Positions 25,172-33,002 of a stretch of DNA of 64,000 nt are shown here, one piece after another (position 1 is the stretch's first letter; each line of letters begins with the position of its first letter). Location of the stretch: contig NZ_CP015992.1 of assembly GCF_001708505.1 (NCBI RefSeq), positions 3,472,001-3,536,000 of the forward strand, written 5' to 3'. A program made the position numbers and the translations under genes. The notes beneath the pieces are model-generated. The model saw nothing but the letters and a program-made list of their open reading frames with translations. It did not search any database and was not told where the DNA came from. The DNA is from Pseudomonas sp. TCU-HL1 (GTDB taxonomy: Bacteria > Pseudomonadota > Gammaproteobacteria > Pseudomonadales > Pseudomonadaceae).

Positions 25172-25573
25172 CTAGCGCCTCCCCAGCAACCTATAGTCAT
25201 CGTTAAACATATGAAACCCAAATATCAGCATCGCCACAGGCCAAAGCAGGTTATGCACTTCACCTTTAGCGAGACCAGTTAGCGGGATAAATCCGATTGT
25301 CAAAGATACGAGCCCCATCCAAAACCGGAGGGATTGGATGTACACGGAGAGATGTATAGAAAGAAGATCAACGGCCTGAACCACTCCAGAAATTACAAAA
25401 ACCTGAAGAACGAACAGGAGAGCGAAAGCTGGCCAGTAAAACCAATACCCTTTTGGCGAAATGAATTCTAGAAACGGCACGCCAAAAGATGCATACCACG
25501 CAGCAGCAAAGAGTGGCATCACCAATAAATTGGTATGCCGCTTAAGAACTTCGACAGCAGGCGCTGCGAACAT
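25172..25573 (-). CDS. Small membrane protein at the start of the low-GC cargo block
   Basis: The 133 residues contain about four hydrophobic segments (near 16-35, 42-62, 75-98 and 105-122) and end in a positive RRLLGRR-like tail. No family was recognised. It begins just after the repressor region and precedes the 24200-25129 gene by 42 bases, so it may be read from the same minus-strand promoter. It could equally be a superinfection-exclusion protein, which many prophages encode beside the repressor. Confidence 0.5.
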   Translation of the reverse strand: MFAAPAVEVLKRHTNLLVMPLFAAAWYASFGVPFLEFISPKGYWFYWPAFALLFVLQVFVISGVVQAVDLLSIHLSVYIQSLRFWMGLVSLTIGFIPLTGLAKGEVHNLLWPVAMLIFGFHMFNDDYRLLGRR

Positions 25574-25640
25574 GGCTCCCTCCCCTATTCATCCAATGAA
25601 ACGCCGACCTACCTGGTCGGCGAACGCAAAACTGCAGCGA

Positions 25641-26024
25641 TCAGTTGCCGCTGACTTTGTTCAACTTGTTGCTCTGGATCGATTCCGCCAGCGCAGAAGT
25701 AAGCCGGCGCACCGATGCTTGATCTTCGTCAGCAAGAGCCCGGTAGTTCTCCAGAATCTTTTCCTCAGCGACGCTGATCCCTTCGGCCGGCCTGGGTGAT
25801 CTAACCCCAGTCATCACGTACATCACGTCCACACCCAGCAGCAGTGCTTGGCTGAGGTATCCAGCCTTGGGTTCGTTCTTCCCCGCTTCGTAGCTCGCCT
25901 GGGTGCGCTTAGCCACACCTAGTTGCGCAGCGAACACTTCCTGCGTGTAGCCGAGAAAAACTCGCTGCTCCTGTAGGCGTTTTCCGATTTCCTTAGATAG
26001 GTGCATTTTTCGACACCGATCCAT
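25641..26024 (-). CDS. XRE-family prophage repressor (C-type)
   Basis: The 127-residue protein has an N-terminal HTH_XRE domain (about residues 10-65: IGKRLQEQRVFLGYTQEVFAAQLGVAKRTQASYEAGKNEP) and a short C-terminal helical dimerisation part. It lacks the Ser/Lys self-cleavage motif of LexA-like repressors, so induction should not act by RecA-stimulated autocleavage. It diverges from the small DNA-binding gene at 26091 across a 66-base switch with direct repeats. A second ATG at 26006 is an equally good start. Confidence 0.85.
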   Translation of the reverse strand: MDRCRKMHLSKEIGKRLQEQRVFLGYTQEVFAAQLGVAKRTQASYEAGKNEPKAGYLSQALLLGVDVMYVMTGVRSPRPAEGISVAEEKILENYRALADEDQASVRRLTSALAESIQSNKLNKVSGN

Positions 26025-26058
26025 TTACAGATGCCATTTTTGTCACCAGATTAACGTC

Positions 26059-26080
26059 GCAAATCACGCGAAATCACACG
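26059..26080. promoter_or_regulatory. Direct repeats in the lysogeny switch
   Basis: AAATCAC occurs at 26061-26067 and again at 26071-26077, one helical turn apart, each preceded by CG. Direct-repeat operators are typical of P2-type C repressors. The position between the divergent repressor and early genes supports an operator. Confidence 0.5.
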
Positions 26081-26090
26081 GTTTTGAACT

Positions 26091-26330
26091 ATGCATGCCA
26101 CCTACGCACCCGAGCAAGCGTGCAAAGCGGCGCGCGAGCGGTTGGAACGTCAGGGCCTCTCCTATAAGGACTTCGCCCTGCAGAACGGGCTTCACCCTTC
26201 AACCGTTTACGCAGTGCTCAACGGCCAGAAGAAATGCCTTCGCGGCGAAGCGCACCGCGCCGCCGTCCTGCTCGGCATCAAGGAAGGCGAAAGAGCCTCC
26301 CCCTCCTCGCCCACACCGGCCAACCAGTAA
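26091..26330 (+). CDS. Cro/Cox-like small DNA-binding protein
   Basis: This 79-residue protein contains a helix-turn-helix (LSYKDFALQNGLHPSTVYAVLNG at about 23-45) like the early Cro- or Cox-type regulators that oppose the repressor in P2/phiCTX-like prophages. It is the first gene of the early plus-strand operon, 67 bases from the repressor start. Such proteins can also help excision. Cox versus Cro cannot be separated here. Confidence 0.7.
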   Translation: MHATYAPEQACKAARERLERQGLSYKDFALQNGLHPSTVYAVLNGQKKCLRGEAHRAAVLLGIKEGERASPSSPTPANQ

Positions 26331-26342
26331 GGGACGACTGCC

Positions 26343-26531
26343 ATGTATCCAGACCCTCGCCGCGTTCGTGACAACCGGGTTGTGCTGCGCTTCGACGACT
26401 ACGAGCACGACCTGATCAAGGCGCTGGCCAACTACAAGGGCGAGCAGCTCGCCACCCTGCTGCGCGAGATGGTGATGCGCGAAGCCACAGCCGTGCTGGA
26501 CAGCGCCAGCATCCCCCAGGCCCGCGCCTGA
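26343..26531 (+). CDS. Small ribbon-helix-helix-like early phage protein
   Basis: The 62 residues include NRVVLRFDDYEHDLIKALANYKG (about 11-33), a strand followed by a helix as in CopG/Arc folds, then a second helix. It follows the Cro-like gene by 12 bases. Its function is unknown. Similar short proteins are common after the switch of Pseudomonas P2-type prophages. Confidence 0.55.
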   Translation: MYPDPRRVRDNRVVLRFDDYEHDLIKALANYKGEQLATLLREMVMREATAVLDSASIPQARA

Positions 26532-26559
26532 AAGCAGGCCCACACGAGCAGCCGAAGAG

Positions 26560-26742
26560 ATGCCAGACCAAACCCTCACCTTCACCCCTGATCAACTGGA
26601 GCTCCTGGAACAGGTTCGCCAGCAGCAGGGGCTGGAGAGCATTCAGCAGGTGGCCGAGTGGCTGGCCAAGCAGGCATTGCGCAAGCACGCCGATCGAGCA
26701 CCAGGGCGCGGCCGAACGCTGGTCCTGGTGCAACAGAAGTAA
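26560..26742 (+). CDS. Small RHH-like early phage protein
   Basis: This 60-residue protein (FTPDQLELLEQVRQQQGLES near 7-26, then helix VAEWLAKQAL) fits a short RHH or helical-hairpin fold. It has an AGAG ribosome-binding site before the ATG and sits in the early operon. No family name or function can be given. Confidence 0.5.
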   Translation: MPDQTLTFTPDQLELLEQVRQQQGLESIQQVAEWLAKQALRKHADRAPGRGRTLVLVQQK

Positions 26743-26793
26743 CCAGGGGCCGATTGGAGGCTTCGCGTTTCAACCATCCATAGGGAGTGTTTC

Positions 26794-27063
26794 ATGGACG
26801 CACATCACAACCCGATCCCGCACCAAGGGAACGACATCCGGATCGAGATCTGCGGCGGTATGGGCATGGCACAAGACACGATGCTGCTACTCATCGCCCA
26901 TTGCCTCAACCAGGCAGGATTCGACACTCAGTGCGTCGACAACGGGGTCGCGATGGACCTGCCGCCCGAGTTTGTCGCCCGTTGGGGTAAAGACCTGCTG
27001 ATGCGCAATCCACTGCGCGAGCCGGTCACACTCGCAATTCGTAGCGACGCAGTGGCCGGCTGA
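26794..27063 (+). CDS. Small early phage protein, unknown
   Basis: The 89 residues include RIEICGGMGMAQDTMLLLIAHCLNQAGF (about 16-43), suggesting a strand then a long helix. This resembles no family I can name. TAGGGAGTG lies 8 bases before the ATG. It stops 4 bases before the Ogr-like gene, so the two are probably co-translated. Confidence 0.55.
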   Translation: MDAHHNPIPHQGNDIRIEICGGMGMAQDTMLLLIAHCLNQAGFDTQCVDNGVAMDLPPEFVARWGKDLLMRNPLREPVTLAIRSDAVAG

Positions 27064-27067
27064 ATCA

Positions 27068-27355
27068 ATGAGCACCTACAAGCTCGTATGCCCGCACTGC
27101 CAAAGCCGTATGCGCATTCGCACCAGCGAAGGCACGCACATTTTCCTGCGCATCGCCTATTTGCAGTGCTGCAACGAGGCCTGCGGCTGGAGCGTGCGGG
27201 CGCAGTTTGAAATGACCCACGAGCTTAGCCCCAGCGGCATGGCCAACCCGGCCGTGCAGCTGCCCCTGGCAGACAGGGCCTTGCGCCGCGCCGCAATGAC
27301 GTCCGCCACCCCAACCAACCAGCTGGATCTGTTGGACACCCTGATGGAGGCCTAG
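27068..27355 (+). CDS. ogr: Ogr/Delta-type zinc-finger late transcription activator
   Basis: The 95-residue protein begins with CPHCQSRMRIRTS (Cys8, Cys11) and later has QCCNEACGW (about 33-41), the zinc-finger layout of P2 Ogr and P4 Delta. Ogr contacts the RNA polymerase alpha subunit and turns on late promoters, which would include those for the tail genes at 5.3-18.5 kb. It lies in the early operon here rather than after D as in P2. This is an arrangement known in some Pseudomonas relatives. It directly precedes a 120-residue unknown gene. Confidence 0.85.
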   Translation: MSTYKLVCPHCQSRMRIRTSEGTHIFLRIAYLQCCNEACGWSVRAQFEMTHELSPSGMANPAVQLPLADRALRRAAMTSATPTNQLDLLDTLMEA

Positions 27356-27357
27356 CC

Positions 27358-27720
27358 ATGAGTATGGAAACCCGCGATTACAGCACCACGATGCAAGCTG
27401 CCGCCCTCGCCTACCTGCGCCGGCACAAGGAGCAGTACCTGAGCGATGCGGACCTGCTGTACGAGAGTTGCGTGCGCCACCTGAGCACCGCCCTCGAGGT
27501 GCCGTTGTTCCTCGCGCAGAAGGTCAGCCAGTTGGCCTGGAACGAGTTGCTTAGCCGGCAGGAGCCGCTCTGGCTGGGCATCGACTGGGTTGTCGAGCCC
27601 GATGCCACAGTGGCCTACCTGATCGACTACCGGAACAACCTGCGCTTCCCCATCCCGCTCCGCCTCCTGCCCCAGCGCCTGCTGGACCAACGCCCCGTCA
27701 CTCTCACCCACCACCCCTGA
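27358..27720 (+). CDS. Early phage protein, unknown function
   Basis: This 120-residue helical protein (LAYLRRHKEQYLSDADLLYESCVRHLS near 17-43) has a C-terminal beta-rich part that ends RLLPQRLLDQRPVTLTHHP. No family was recognised. It starts 2 bases after the Ogr-like stop and belongs to the early operon leading to the primase. Confidence 0.55.
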   Translation: MSMETRDYSTTMQAAALAYLRRHKEQYLSDADLLYESCVRHLSTALEVPLFLAQKVSQLAWNELLSRQEPLWLGIDWVVEPDATVAYLIDYRNNLRFPIPLRLLPQRLLDQRPVTLTHHP

Positions 27721-27783
27721 GCAAATTCCGCCCGCCCATTGCCATGGGTTTGGGTGAGCTACGCCCAGCGCAAGGAGATCCGC

Positions 27784-28026
27784 ATGACCCGCACCGTCAA
27801 TCTGCACCTGGAGTTCACGCCCAAGCAGGTCCGCGCTTATCACCGCTTCCTGGTGGCTCAGTACGAGCATTCGATACAGCTGCAGTGGTTCGCTGACCGC
27901 TACCGCACGGTGCCGGCGGAGATTCGCACCCGCCGCATCCTGGACGACTACCCGGCCCTGGCCGCCCTCTCCCGCACGCTGCAGGCAGCACGAGAGGCGG
28001 TACGCAATCTGGAACTGCAACGATGA
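27784..28026 (+). CDS. Small helical protein upstream of the primase
   Basis: The ATG at 27784 follows AAGGAGATCC, a strong ribosome-binding site, giving 80 residues. The protein is helical and rich in Arg and Tyr (FTPKQVRAYHRFLVAQYEHS near 12-31). It overlaps the primase gene by 4 bases, so a role with replication is likely by coupling. No family was recognised. Confidence 0.6.
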   Translation: MTRTVNLHLEFTPKQVRAYHRFLVAQYEHSIQLQWFADRYRTVPAEIRTRRILDDYPALAALSRTLQAAREAVRNLELQR

Positions 28027-30821
28027 GGGATGCACTGCGCGGCGAGCTCCTGCAGCGCCTGCAGGCGGATTACGGGCTGCAGGAGGTCAAGGGCACGCTG
28101 TACCTGCGCAAGGGCACCTGCCCGGCCTGTGGGCAGCGGGAGCTGTATTGCCGGTCTGACTCGCCCTGGACGGTTCACTGCGGCCGCGAGAGCAAGTGCG
28201 GCCAGCAGTGGCATGTGAAGGAGCTGTACGAGGACCTGTTCGACGACTGGAGCGACCGGGTACCGGCAACGGACCAGCAGCCCACCGCCACCGCCCGCGC
28301 CTACCTGGAGTTCGCCCGGGGCTTTCACCTGGAGCTGATCGAGGGCTGGTTCAGCCAGGAGCAGTTCTGGCACCGCGAGCTGGGCGAAGGCTCGGCCACA
28401 GTGCGGTTCGCCCTGGAGAAAGGCGGCTACTGGGAACGGCTGATCGACCGGCCCCATCGCTTCGGCAAGCAGAAGGCCCGCTTCAAGCCCGGAGAAAGCT
28501 ACAAGGGCGTGTGGTGGTGCCCGCCCTGCGTGGATCTGTTCGAGGTGAAGGAGCTCTGGATTGTCGAGGGTATTTTCGACGCCATCGCCCTGCTCCACCA
28601 CGGCATCGCAGCGGTGGCGGCGCTCTCGTCCAATGCCTACCCGGAAGAGTCGCTCAAGGCCCTGGCACGCAACCGCGGCGGCAAGCTGCCGAAGCTGGTG
28701 TGGGCGCTGGACAACGAGCCCGGGGCGCACCGCTACACGAAGAAGTGGGTGCAGCAGTCGCGGGATCTGGGCTATGCCTGCGAGGCGGCGCAGATTCCGC
28801 AGCCCGACAGCCGCAAGCTGGACTGGAATGACCTGCACCAGCGCTGGAGCTTCGTGAGCGACGACGACAAGCGCGCCGAACTGCGCCACCGTGCCCTCGA
28901 GGAGGCCCGTCACTTCGGCGCCCTGTTGTTGGCCGAAACGGCTTCGGAAAAGGCGCTGCTGATGTACGAATGGCGGGAGCGGCAGGAGTTCCACTTTGGC
29001 TTCGGGCAGCGCCTGTACTGGTTCAAGCTGGACCTGGAGAAGTTCAACAAGGCGGTCCAGGCGCTGGAGAGCAGCGACCACCACGACGACCAGCTCCTCA
29101 ACAATCGCCAGATGCGCGAGAAGGCACTGCGCCAATCCGGCTGCGTGACCGAGATCGCCAACTGCTACCCGGAAGCGCTGTATTTCCAGCGCAACGAGAT
29201 CACCGACGAGTCCTGGTACTACTTCCGGGTGGACTTCCCCCATGACGGCCCAAGCGTGAAGAACACCTTCACCGGCGCCCAGGTGGCAGCGGCCAGTGAG
29301 TTCAAGAAACGCCTGCTGAGCATGGCCGCCGGCGCCGTATTCACCGGCAGCGGCCAGCAGCTGGACAAGATCATGAAGGACCAGCTCTACGGCCTGAAAA
29401 CCGTGGAGACCATCGACTACGTGGGCTACAGCAAGGAGCACGGCTGCTACGTGTTTGGCGACGTGGCCGTGCGCAATGGCGTGGTGAACCAAGTGAACGC
29501 GGAGGACTTCTTCGAGTTCGGAAAGCTGCGCCTGAAAAGCCTGCAAAAGTCCATCGTCATCCGCCCGGAGCGGGACTCGAAACGCTACGACGATACTTGG
29601 CTGCGCCTGCTCTGGACCTGCTTCGGCGCTCAGGGCGTGGTTGCGCTGACGTTCTTCTTTGCTTCGCTGTTCGCCGAGCAGATCCGCGAGCGCTGGCAGT
29701 CTTTCCCCTTCCTGGAGGTGACGGGCGAGGCCGGCGCGGGCAAGACCACCCTGCTTACCTTCCTCTGGAAGCTGCTCGGCCGCGCTGGCTACGAGGGCTT
29801 CGACCCGTCCAAATCTTCCACGGCAGGCCGCTCGCGCCTGATGGGCCAGGTGGCGGGGATGCCGGTGGTGCTGATCGAGGGCGACCGCAACGAACCGGAC
29901 CGAGCCCACCAGAAGTCGTTCGACTTCGACGAGCTGAAGGACTTCTTCGGCGGCGGTACGCTGCGCACCCGAGGCATGAAGACTTCCGGCAACGAAACCT
30001 ATGAGCCGCCTTTTCGCGGCACCATCGTCATCAGCCAGAACGCCGCCGTCAGTGCCTCCGAGGCGATTCTTACCCGTATCGCCAAACTGCATTTCCAGCG
30101 GTTCACAGCCACCACTGAAAGCCGCGAGGCCGCCGACAACCTCAACGCCCTGGACGGGGCCCGCCTGAGCCATTTCCTGCTGCATGCGGTGAAGCAGGAA
30201 GCGGCCGTATTGAATCGCCTTGCCGAACGCATTCCCGAGCACGAAGCGCGGCTGCGCCGCTTGCATACCCATTGCGTGGTCTGTGGTGAGCCATATTCAA
30301 GCAGCGACGATCAAGCTGCCTGTAGCCACTGCGGCAACACGCTGCGCGGGCAGATCCGCGTGGAGCGGATCATCAAGAACCACGCGCAGTTGCTGGCTGC
30401 CCTGGACTGCTTACGCCTCGTGGTGCAGCTCAGCGACCACCATGTGAGCGACACCCAACGCTGCATAGTGCAGATGGCCTTGGAGCGTCAGGCTGCCATC
30501 AGCGCTGATCACCCGGCCGTGGCCGAGTTCTGGGAGGTGTTCGAGTACCTGGAGTCCCTGGACGACGGCCCAGTGGTGAACCACAGCAAGAACCCGGACC
30601 TGATCGCCATCAACCTCAACGAATTCGTCCAGCGCGCCAGCGAACACCGCCAGCAGCTGGCCGACGTCGGCACCCTGCGCGACGTGCTGCGAAACAGCCA
30701 GTCGCACAAGTTCCTCGGCGCCAGCAAGGCGGTGGACAGCGCCGTGCGCAGCCACCATGCCTTGCGTAACCCGATGCTGGCGAGGCCGGGGACGGTGAAG
30801 TGCTGGATCTTCCGCGCGTGA
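28023..30821 (+). CDS. Phage replication protein: Toprim-like primase with AAA+/DUF927-like helicase
   Basis: This 932-residue protein starts in an ATGA overlap. An N-terminal zinc motif (CPACGQRELYC near 35-45) precedes a Toprim-like segment (LWIVEGIFDAIALLHHG near 179-195, with DNEP near 236). The centre holds a P-loop at about 568-576 (GEAGAGKTT) and a sensor-like EGDRNE near 619. The C-terminal part has a zinc ribbon, CVVCGEPY then CSHCGN. It should unwind and prime the phage origin, like phiCTX-type and P4 alpha-like replication proteins. It replaces the P2 A nicking protein, implying theta-type replication. Confidence 0.85.
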   Translation: MRDALRGELLQRLQADYGLQEVKGTLYLRKGTCPACGQRELYCRSDSPWTVHCGRESKCGQQWHVKELYEDLFDDWSDRVPATDQQPTATARAYLEFARGFHLELIEGWFSQEQFWHRELGEGSATVRFALEKGGYWERLIDRPHRFGKQKARFKPGESYKGVWWCPPCVDLFEVKELWIVEGIFDAIALLHHGIAAVAALSSNAYPEESLKALARNRGGKLPKLVWALDNEPGAHRYTKKWVQQSRDLGYACEAAQIPQPDSRKLDWNDLHQRWSFVSDDDKRAELRHRALEEARHFGALLLAETASEKALLMYEWRERQEFHFGFGQRLYWFKLDLEKFNKAVQALESSDHHDDQLLNNRQMREKALRQSGCVTEIANCYPEALYFQRNEITDESWYYFRVDFPHDGPSVKNTFTGAQVAAASEFKKRLLSMAAGAVFTGSGQQLDKIMKDQLYGLKTVETIDYVGYSKEHGCYVFGDVAVRNGVVNQVNAEDFFEFGKLRLKSLQKSIVIRPERDSKRYDDTWLRLLWTCFGAQGVVALTFFFASLFAEQIRERWQSFPFLEVTGEAGAGKTTLLTFLWKLLGRAGYEGFDPSKSSTAGRSRLMGQVAGMPVVLIEGDRNEPDRAHQKSFDFDELKDFFGGGTLRTRGMKTSGNETYEPPFRGTIVISQNAAVSASEAILTRIAKLHFQRFTATTESREAADNLNALDGARLSHFLLHAVKQEAAVLNRLAERIPEHEARLRRLHTHCVVCGEPYSSSDDQAACSHCGNTLRGQIRVERIIKNHAQLLAALDCLRLVVQLSDHHVSDTQRCIVQMALERQAAISADHPAVAEFWEVFEYLESLDDGPVVNHSKNPDLIAINLNEFVQRASEHRQQLADVGTLRDVLRNSQSHKFLGASKAVDSAVRSHHALRNPMLARPGTVKCWIFRA

Positions 30822-30840
30822 TTAAAAAATGGAGAACAAC

Positions 30841-31113
30841 ATGAACACGCTATTCCTGCTTATGGCGCAGTACGGCGCCACCGCCATCGTCCCGCTGGAC
30901 CGATTATGCGCGGACTACTTCAGCCATCTCAGCCCGGAGAAGTTCCAGCGCAAGGTGCTGGCCGGGGAGATCGACCTGCCAATCGTACGATTGGAGGGCA
31001 GCCAGAAGACCGCGCGCGGGGTGCATGTGCGGGATCTGGCGGCATACCTGGATGCGCGGCACAAGAAGGCGGTGGTGGAGCAGGACAAGCTGATGGGACG
31101 AGCTATTAGGTAA
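30841..31113 (+). CDS. PrtN-family regulator
   Basis: The ATG at 30841 gives 90 residues with LLMAQYGATAIVPLDRLCADYF near 5-26 and GVHVRDLAAYLDARH near 62-76. These are hallmarks of pyocin activator PrtN, a winged helix-turn-helix protein that turns on pyocin genes after DNA damage relieves PrtR. A similar fold serves in AlpA excisionases. Position just before the integrase suggests it controls excision or induction of this prophage. An ATG 12 bases earlier (30829) is possible. Confidence 0.8.
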   Translation: MNTLFLLMAQYGATAIVPLDRLCADYFSHLSPEKFQRKVLAGEIDLPIVRLEGSQKTARGVHVRDLAAYLDARHKKAVVEQDKLMGRAIR

Positions 31114-31732
31114 TCAGTATCGGGAGGCAATCTTTGAACTGATGCTGAATCTTGCTCATCGGTTTGGTGCAATTCTCATCCCCCGTGAGAATTGCCATCG
31201 TCATCCCTGCCATGGTCAACAAGCCATTTGAGTTTTGCACGGCCTGCATCGCCAATTGCTCAGGGAACCCGCCTACATGTCGATGGAGCGGGTGAATTCC
31301 GCAATGCACAAAAGAGTTGAGGGCCTTCCAGGAAATTTCCTTGAACTCATTGAGCATTCGAATCGCATCAGGATGAGCCTTGGCAGCCATCTGCTTGATC
31401 ATTTCATCCACTGAAGGAAGGTTCTTGGCTGCCTGCTCACTATCCGGCGTAAGGGGTGCCGTGAGCTTTTCAACGACAGCGTCGCTAGCACCATAGAGCA
31501 GCCACATACCGCGAGTCAGGCTTTCAAATTGCAATCGGAGCAAGCTCGCGGCTGAAGTCTGGAGACCAATAGCCATCAGGGTGCGAATGCTCAGCGCGTG
31601 CTCCAAGGAAAGACTGCACATGCCGAAGCTCGTTAGAAAGCGCTCCCCAGGGTAAATCTCTGAATCGCCGATCAAGCCAAGAATCGATTGATGTAGCTCA
31701 TCCGACCGACTTAAGAATTGCTCCAGAACCAT
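31106..31732 (-). CDS. Uncharacterised helical protein (DUF6988/DUF5677-like)
   Basis: Using the ATG at 31732, the 208 residues show a helical pattern with SLSLEHALSIRTLMAIGLQTSAASLLRLQFESLTRGMWLLYGAS in the first third, followed by HPLHRHVGG near 150. This resembles the DUF6988/DUF5677 class of HEPN-like helical proteins often found on mobile DNA. The frame is open to 31834, but those residues overlap the integrase end. It reads tail-to-tail with PrtN (8-base overlap at 31106-31113). A cargo or immunity role is inferred. Confidence 0.55.
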   Translation of the reverse strand: MVLEQFLSRSDELHQSILGLIGDSEIYPGERFLTSFGMCSLSLEHALSIRTLMAIGLQTSAASLLRLQFESLTRGMWLLYGASDAVVEKLTAPLTPDSEQAAKNLPSVDEMIKQMAAKAHPDAIRMLNEFKEISWKALNSFVHCGIHPLHRHVGGFPEQLAMQAVQNSNGLLTMAGMTMAILTGDENCTKPMSKIQHQFKDCLPILIT

Positions 31733-31773
31733 AACGAACGTCCATTTTCGGCTACTAGCCCAACCCGCACGTT

Positions 31774-32895
31774 TTAATTGCCCCGCGCGCCAAGCACAAC
31801 TGGCGTAGCAATAATTCGCTTCAGCCAAAGCCACGCGATATATGGGTCACCGCGCCCTCTAAGGTGGGTATACCGCCGCATCGAATTCCAGTCCCGGTGA
31901 CCCGAAACACTCGCCACCCGTGGAATGTCCCAATCCATTTCGAACAACCGGCTCACGCCGTCATGGCGCAAGTCGTGGAAGTGGAGATCCCGGATCTCTA
32001 GGAACTGGCAGGCCCTGGTGAAAGACGCTGAGACGGATTCGGCGTTGTACGGGAAGATCTCCGGGCAGCTCCTGGGCATGCTCTGCAGGATCGCCCAAGC
32101 CTCATCCGGCAGGTGGCACCAGATGTCGTTGCCGATCTTCTGTCCCGGGTTCTTCATGTCCCGCACCAGCACCGCCTGGCGCTGCTCGTCCAGGTCGTCC
32201 CAGCGGATACGCGTGATCTCTTCCTGTCGACGGGTTGAGAAAATGGCGAACGCGATGAGCTTGGGCATGTTGATCGAGCTGGGCCGGCGGTGCTGCATCT
32301 CGAAGAAGTGCTCGAGGAGCTTGTCGAGCTCCTCCAGGGTGGGCCGGCGATCGCGCTCCTTGCTCTTGCTGATTAGCCCCAGCTTCTTCAGCACTTTCCG
32401 GGCATCGGGCATCGCGAACGGGTCGATCTCGTAGCCCCAGGCCGGCCGGGCAATGGAAAGCACGGCGCCAAGGTGGGACAGGTCATTGCCAATCGTCTGC
32501 GCCTGTACTCCACCCCCCTCCTTGCTGTGCCGCCACTGCGCGTATTCGACGAGCTTCTGGCTGGTGATGTCGACGTCCTGGAGGTCACCAATCCAGGAGC
32601 CGGCGATGGCCAACAGTGTCGCCCGCTTGGTCTTGCCCAGCGGGCGGACGTTCTCGAATTCCTCCAGGTACTGCCCGATCATCCGCCGAACCGTGGCCCC
32701 CTTGCGCTGGGCGCGCTCCAGGGCGCCCGGCGCCGCCAGCTCGGACTCTCGCCGCAACAACCAGGCGCGCGCCGTCTGCTTGAAATCGAAGGATTGGGTT
32801 TCCTGATAGACTATGCGCCCTTGCCGGCGCAGCCTGATTTGAGCGGTGTACTTCACCTCTCCGCTCTTGTTCTTCCGCCGCGTGATCGTGCCCAT
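31774..32895 (-). CDS. int: Tyrosine integrase of the dusA-associated family
   Basis: The 373 residues have an N-terminal Arm-type domain (RRKNKSGEVKYTAQIRLRR near 6-24), a core-binding domain and a catalytic domain with Arg in FSTRRQEEI, HDLRHDGVSRL and the Tyr nucleophile in SGHRDWNSMRRYTHL. The gene starts 108 bases from the dusA ATG and points away from it. Integrases in this position define the DusA-associated family that targets the 5' part of dusA. The left attachment site would lie outside the window. Confidence 0.92.
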   Translation of the reverse strand: MGTITRRKNKSGEVKYTAQIRLRRQGRIVYQETQSFDFKQTARAWLLRRESELAAPGALERAQRKGATVRRMIGQYLEEFENVRPLGKTKRATLLAIAGSWIGDLQDVDITSQKLVEYAQWRHSKEGGGVQAQTIGNDLSHLGAVLSIARPAWGYEIDPFAMPDARKVLKKLGLISKSKERDRRPTLEELDKLLEHFFEMQHRRPSSINMPKLIAFAIFSTRRQEEITRIRWDDLDEQRQAVLVRDMKNPGQKIGNDIWCHLPDEAWAILQSMPRSCPEIFPYNAESVSASFTRACQFLEIRDLHFHDLRHDGVSRLFEMDWDIPRVASVSGHRDWNSMRRYTHLRGRGDPYIAWLWLKRIIATPVVLGARGN

Positions 32896-32922
32896 GCTTT
32901 CCTGCAGTGCTAAAACCCATGA

Positions 32923-32949
32923 ACCCAGTGCTAAAAGTTAGCACTGGGT
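32923..32949. repeat. Palindrome between integrase and dusA
   Basis: Arms 32923-32934 and 32938-32949 are exact reverse complements (ACCCAGTGCTAA) around a 3-base loop. CAGTGCTAAAA also occurs at 32905-32915, giving a direct repeat. The site lies in the promoter zone shared by int and dusA, so it may bind an excisionase/PrtN-type protein or end a transcript. Confidence 0.5.
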
Positions 32950-33002
32950 CTGCCGGGATAGCCGGAAAGGGGCCAAAACAGGTTCAAATCAGACGTTTCC
33001 GA

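Noticed and set aside
27948..30272. 774-residue open frame on the minus strand opposite the primase
   Set aside because: It is an antisense shadow of a high-GC gene: Gly/Ala/Val-rich, without domain motifs, and the plus-strand gene has zinc, Toprim and P-loop motifs.
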